This document shows, piece after piece, positions 62,505-64,000 of a stretch of 64,000 nucleotides of DNA. Each line of letters begins with the position of its first letter. The stretch's first letter is position 1. The stretch spans positions 372,001 to 436,000 of the forward strand of contig JAYQNS010000002.1 in the NCBI GenBank assembly GCA_038144425.1. Reading direction: 5' to 3'. The notes below the pieces were generated by a model that ran no database searches, was not told the origin of the DNA, and was given only the letters and a program-made list of their open reading frames with translations. Both the position numbers and the translations under genes were made by a program. The stretch is from Salivita marina (GTDB lineage: Bacteria; Pseudomonadota; Gammaproteobacteria; Pseudomonadales; Azotimanducaceae).

Positions 62505-64000
62505 CTAGCTTACTTGGAGGATGCCCTCCCGGCGAAGCTGGCGGACGAAGCGAGCGGGAACGAAGTAGAGCGCCAGCACCGCCGAGCCCGCAACGCCCCC
62601 GGCGATGGCGGTAGCTAAGGGCGGCCAGAAGGTCCCGCCAAAAACGATGAGCGGAAGAAAGCCACCGACCGTGGTGACGGTGGTGGAAATGATGTGGCGC
62701 GTGGCATCCAGGACCACGGTCTCGATGGCGATCAAATCTCCCGCGCACGCTTCCGGAGAGGCCTTCAGGGCGGAGAGCACGATGATCGCGCCGTTGATGG
62801 CGAGGCCCACGAGCCCCAGCGTCCCGATGATGGCGTTGAAGCCGAGGGGGTAGCCGAAGAGCCGAACCCCGAAGAGCGCAAGGCCCACGGACAGAAAGCC
62901 GACGATGCCGATGGTGCCGGCCTGGCGGAAGGAATTCAGGGACAGGACGACCACGCCCACCATCAAAAGTAAGAAGGTCACGAAGGTGGCCAGGAGGTTA
63001 CCTACGGATTCGGAGCGCTGCTCTGCTTCTCCGCCGAACTCGATGCGATAGCCCGGGGGCAGGGTGAGGGCCGCGGTGTCGAGGGCCTCTTGAAAGGCGC
63101 CCAGGGCCGCCGCGGGCAAGACGTAGGGCATGAGGAAGCCCCGGACCGTATTCACCCGCTGCCCCTGGTAGTGCTCGATGGTGTCCGCCGCCGGAGCCAG
63201 CCGCAGGGTTCCAAAGCTATCGAGGGGCATGCCGCGATAGTTTAAGGAGGGCGTTGGCGAGGGCAGGGGAAGGGCCGTCAGCGCTTCCGGGCTCCGGGCG
63301 GCACTCTCCGCGCGGACCCGAATGGGAAGCTCGAAGGTGCCCTCCATCACGAAGCCCGCATCGATGCCCGACAGATTCGAGCGTACCGCCGGGGCTAGGG
63401 CCCCAAGAGTCAGGCCACGCTCCGAGGTGCGCGCGGCGGGGGCATCGAGCACCCACTTGGCTTGCGTGCCCGTCAGGCCTGCGCGGGTGTAGGTAACCCC
63501 AGGGACTGCCGCTAGCAGGCTTCGTAGCTGTTCCCCAAGGCGCTGCAGCTCTGCCAGATCGTCGCCGAGAATCCGGACCTCGATGGGGGCATCGAAGGGG
63601 GGGCCCTGTTCGAAGGGAAGGGCCAGCACCTGGGCCTCGGGAAAGGCCTCCCGCAGCCGGCTTTGGAGCCCCGGAAGAAGGCGCTGGGTGGCCTCTGGGC
63701 TTGCAGTGTTCACGAAGGCGCCGGCGAAATTCGCGAGCCCATCGCTATTCACGAGCACGTTGTAGTACACCCGAGGTCCGCCTTCCCCAAGAAAGAAGAA
63801 AGCGTCCTCGACGTCCGGCGTGTCCTCAAGGATCGCTGCAAGCCGGGCCACGGCCGCTTCCGTACCCTCGATGGGCGTAGAGGGCGGCAAGGACAGCTGA
63901 ATCTGAAACTGGTTTCGGTCCACCGGGGGGAAGAACTGCTGAGTCAGCGTCGGTGCGAGGGCAAAGCCGAGTACGGGAAGCAGCAGGGACGCGGCCACCC
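62505..64000 (-). CDS. RND efflux permease, 5' end outside window
   Basis: C-terminal half of an HAE1-type RND pump that exports drugs or lipid-like molecules with proton antiport. The open frame continues beyond 64000, so the first half (helix 1 and first periplasmic loop) is missing. Visible here are the periplasmic porter segments (FFPPVDRNQFQIQLSLPPST, YTRAGLTGTQAKWVLDAPAARTSERGL), the second helix bundle (LLLMVGVVVLSLNSFRQAGTIGIVGFLSVGLALFG) and the final helices ending RQLRREGILQVS. The membrane-fusion and outer-membrane partners are not in view, probably beyond 64 kb. Confidence 0.9.
   Translation of the reverse strand, partial: VAASLLLPVLGFALAPTLTQQFFPPVDRNQFQIQLSLPPSTPIEGTEAAVARLAAILEDTPDVEDAFFFLGEGGPRVYYNVLVNSDGLANFAGAFVNTASPEATQRLLPGLQSRLREAFPEAQVLALPFEQGPPFDAPIEVRILGDDLAELQRLGEQLRSLLAAVPGVTYTRAGLTGTQAKWVLDAPAARTSERGLTLGALAPAVRSNLSGIDAGFVMEGTFELPIRVRAESAARSPEALTALPLPSPTPSLNYRGMPLDSFGTLRLAPAADTIEHYQGQRVNTVRGFLMPYVLPAAALGAFQEALDTAALTLPPGYRIEFGGEAEQRSESVGNLLATFVTFLLLMVGVVVLSLNSFRQAGTIGIVGFLSVGLALFGVRLFGYPLGFNAIIGTLGLVGLAINGAIIVLSALKASPEACAGDLIAIETVVLDATRHIISTTVTTVGGFLPLIVFGGTFWPPLATAIAGGVAGSAVLALYFVPARFVRQLRREGILQVS

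Noticed and set aside
1..64000. CRISPR arrays, tandem repeats or IS elements
   Set aside because: No regularly spaced repeats, transposase genes or terminal inverted repeats were seen on reading either strand.

Overview
The window is a gene-dense, high-GC piece of a gammaproteobacterial chromosome. The order dxr-rseP-bamA-skp-fabZ-rnhB-dnaE-tilS, pyrG-kdsA-eno-ftsB-ispD-ispF-truD-pcm-nlpD, fdxA-mutS, recA-recX, alaS-lysC-csrA-tRNA-Ser is the standard gammaproteobacterial core order, close to that of Pseudomonas-type genomes. The genome is very compact. Many same-strand neighbours overlap by ATGA/GTGA, and six convergent gene pairs share one 4-bp palindrome (CTAG or TTAG) as both stop codons. 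No insertion sequence, phage, CRISPR array or integrase was seen.

1-28.97 kb holds housekeeping genes: isoprenoid synthesis (dxr, ispD, ispF), outer-membrane assembly (bamA, skp, rseP), replication and repair (dnaE, mutS, recA, recX, rnhB), tRNA-related genes (tilS, truD, alaS), CTP, KDO and glycolysis (pyrG, kdsA, eno), division (ftsB, nlpD) and csrA. lpxD, lpxA and lpxB, which normally lie between skp and rnhB, are missing from that locus, although the flanking genes are intact and tightly packed. surE, rpoS and accA are also missing from their usual places. 29.0-32.6 kb holds tRNA-Ser(GCU), an unknown gene, tRNA-Arg(ACG) and a DUF5916 outer-membrane protein.

32.6-50.2 kb is the most interesting region. 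It is a large gene set for an anionic, glycosylated sphingolipid and its export: phosphopantetheinyl transferase, ceramide-reductase-like epimerase, acyl-ACP synthetase, nucleotidyltransferase, metallophosphoesterase, lipid (ceramide) kinase, Tam41-like cytidylyltransferase, sulfotransferase, GT8-like glycosyltransferase, three ELM1-family proteins, LptF, LptG, an MsbA-like ABC exporter, serine palmitoyltransferase and a dedicated acyl carrier protein. With the lpx gap, the simplest hypothesis is a gammaproteobacterium whose outer leaflet uses sphingolipids in place of, or alongside, lipid A, exported by an Lpt/MsbA-type route.

50.4-64 kb holds accessory metabolism: a queuosine-precursor transporter, a PTPS/SDR pterin pair, a hydrolase-methyltransferase pair, an acyltransferase, a nitronate monooxygenase, a Fur-box-preceded PepSY protein, an overlapping GH3-AtoE-S1/P1 nuclease operon, a flavodoxin and the C-terminal part of an RND pump (truncated by the window edge).

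Five genes, four of them normally essential or core (pyrG, kdsA, eno, lptG, mutS), are each broken by one missing base in a short G/C run. The pattern is that of homopolymer sequencing errors, and all five are annotated here as full genes with a frameshift note.
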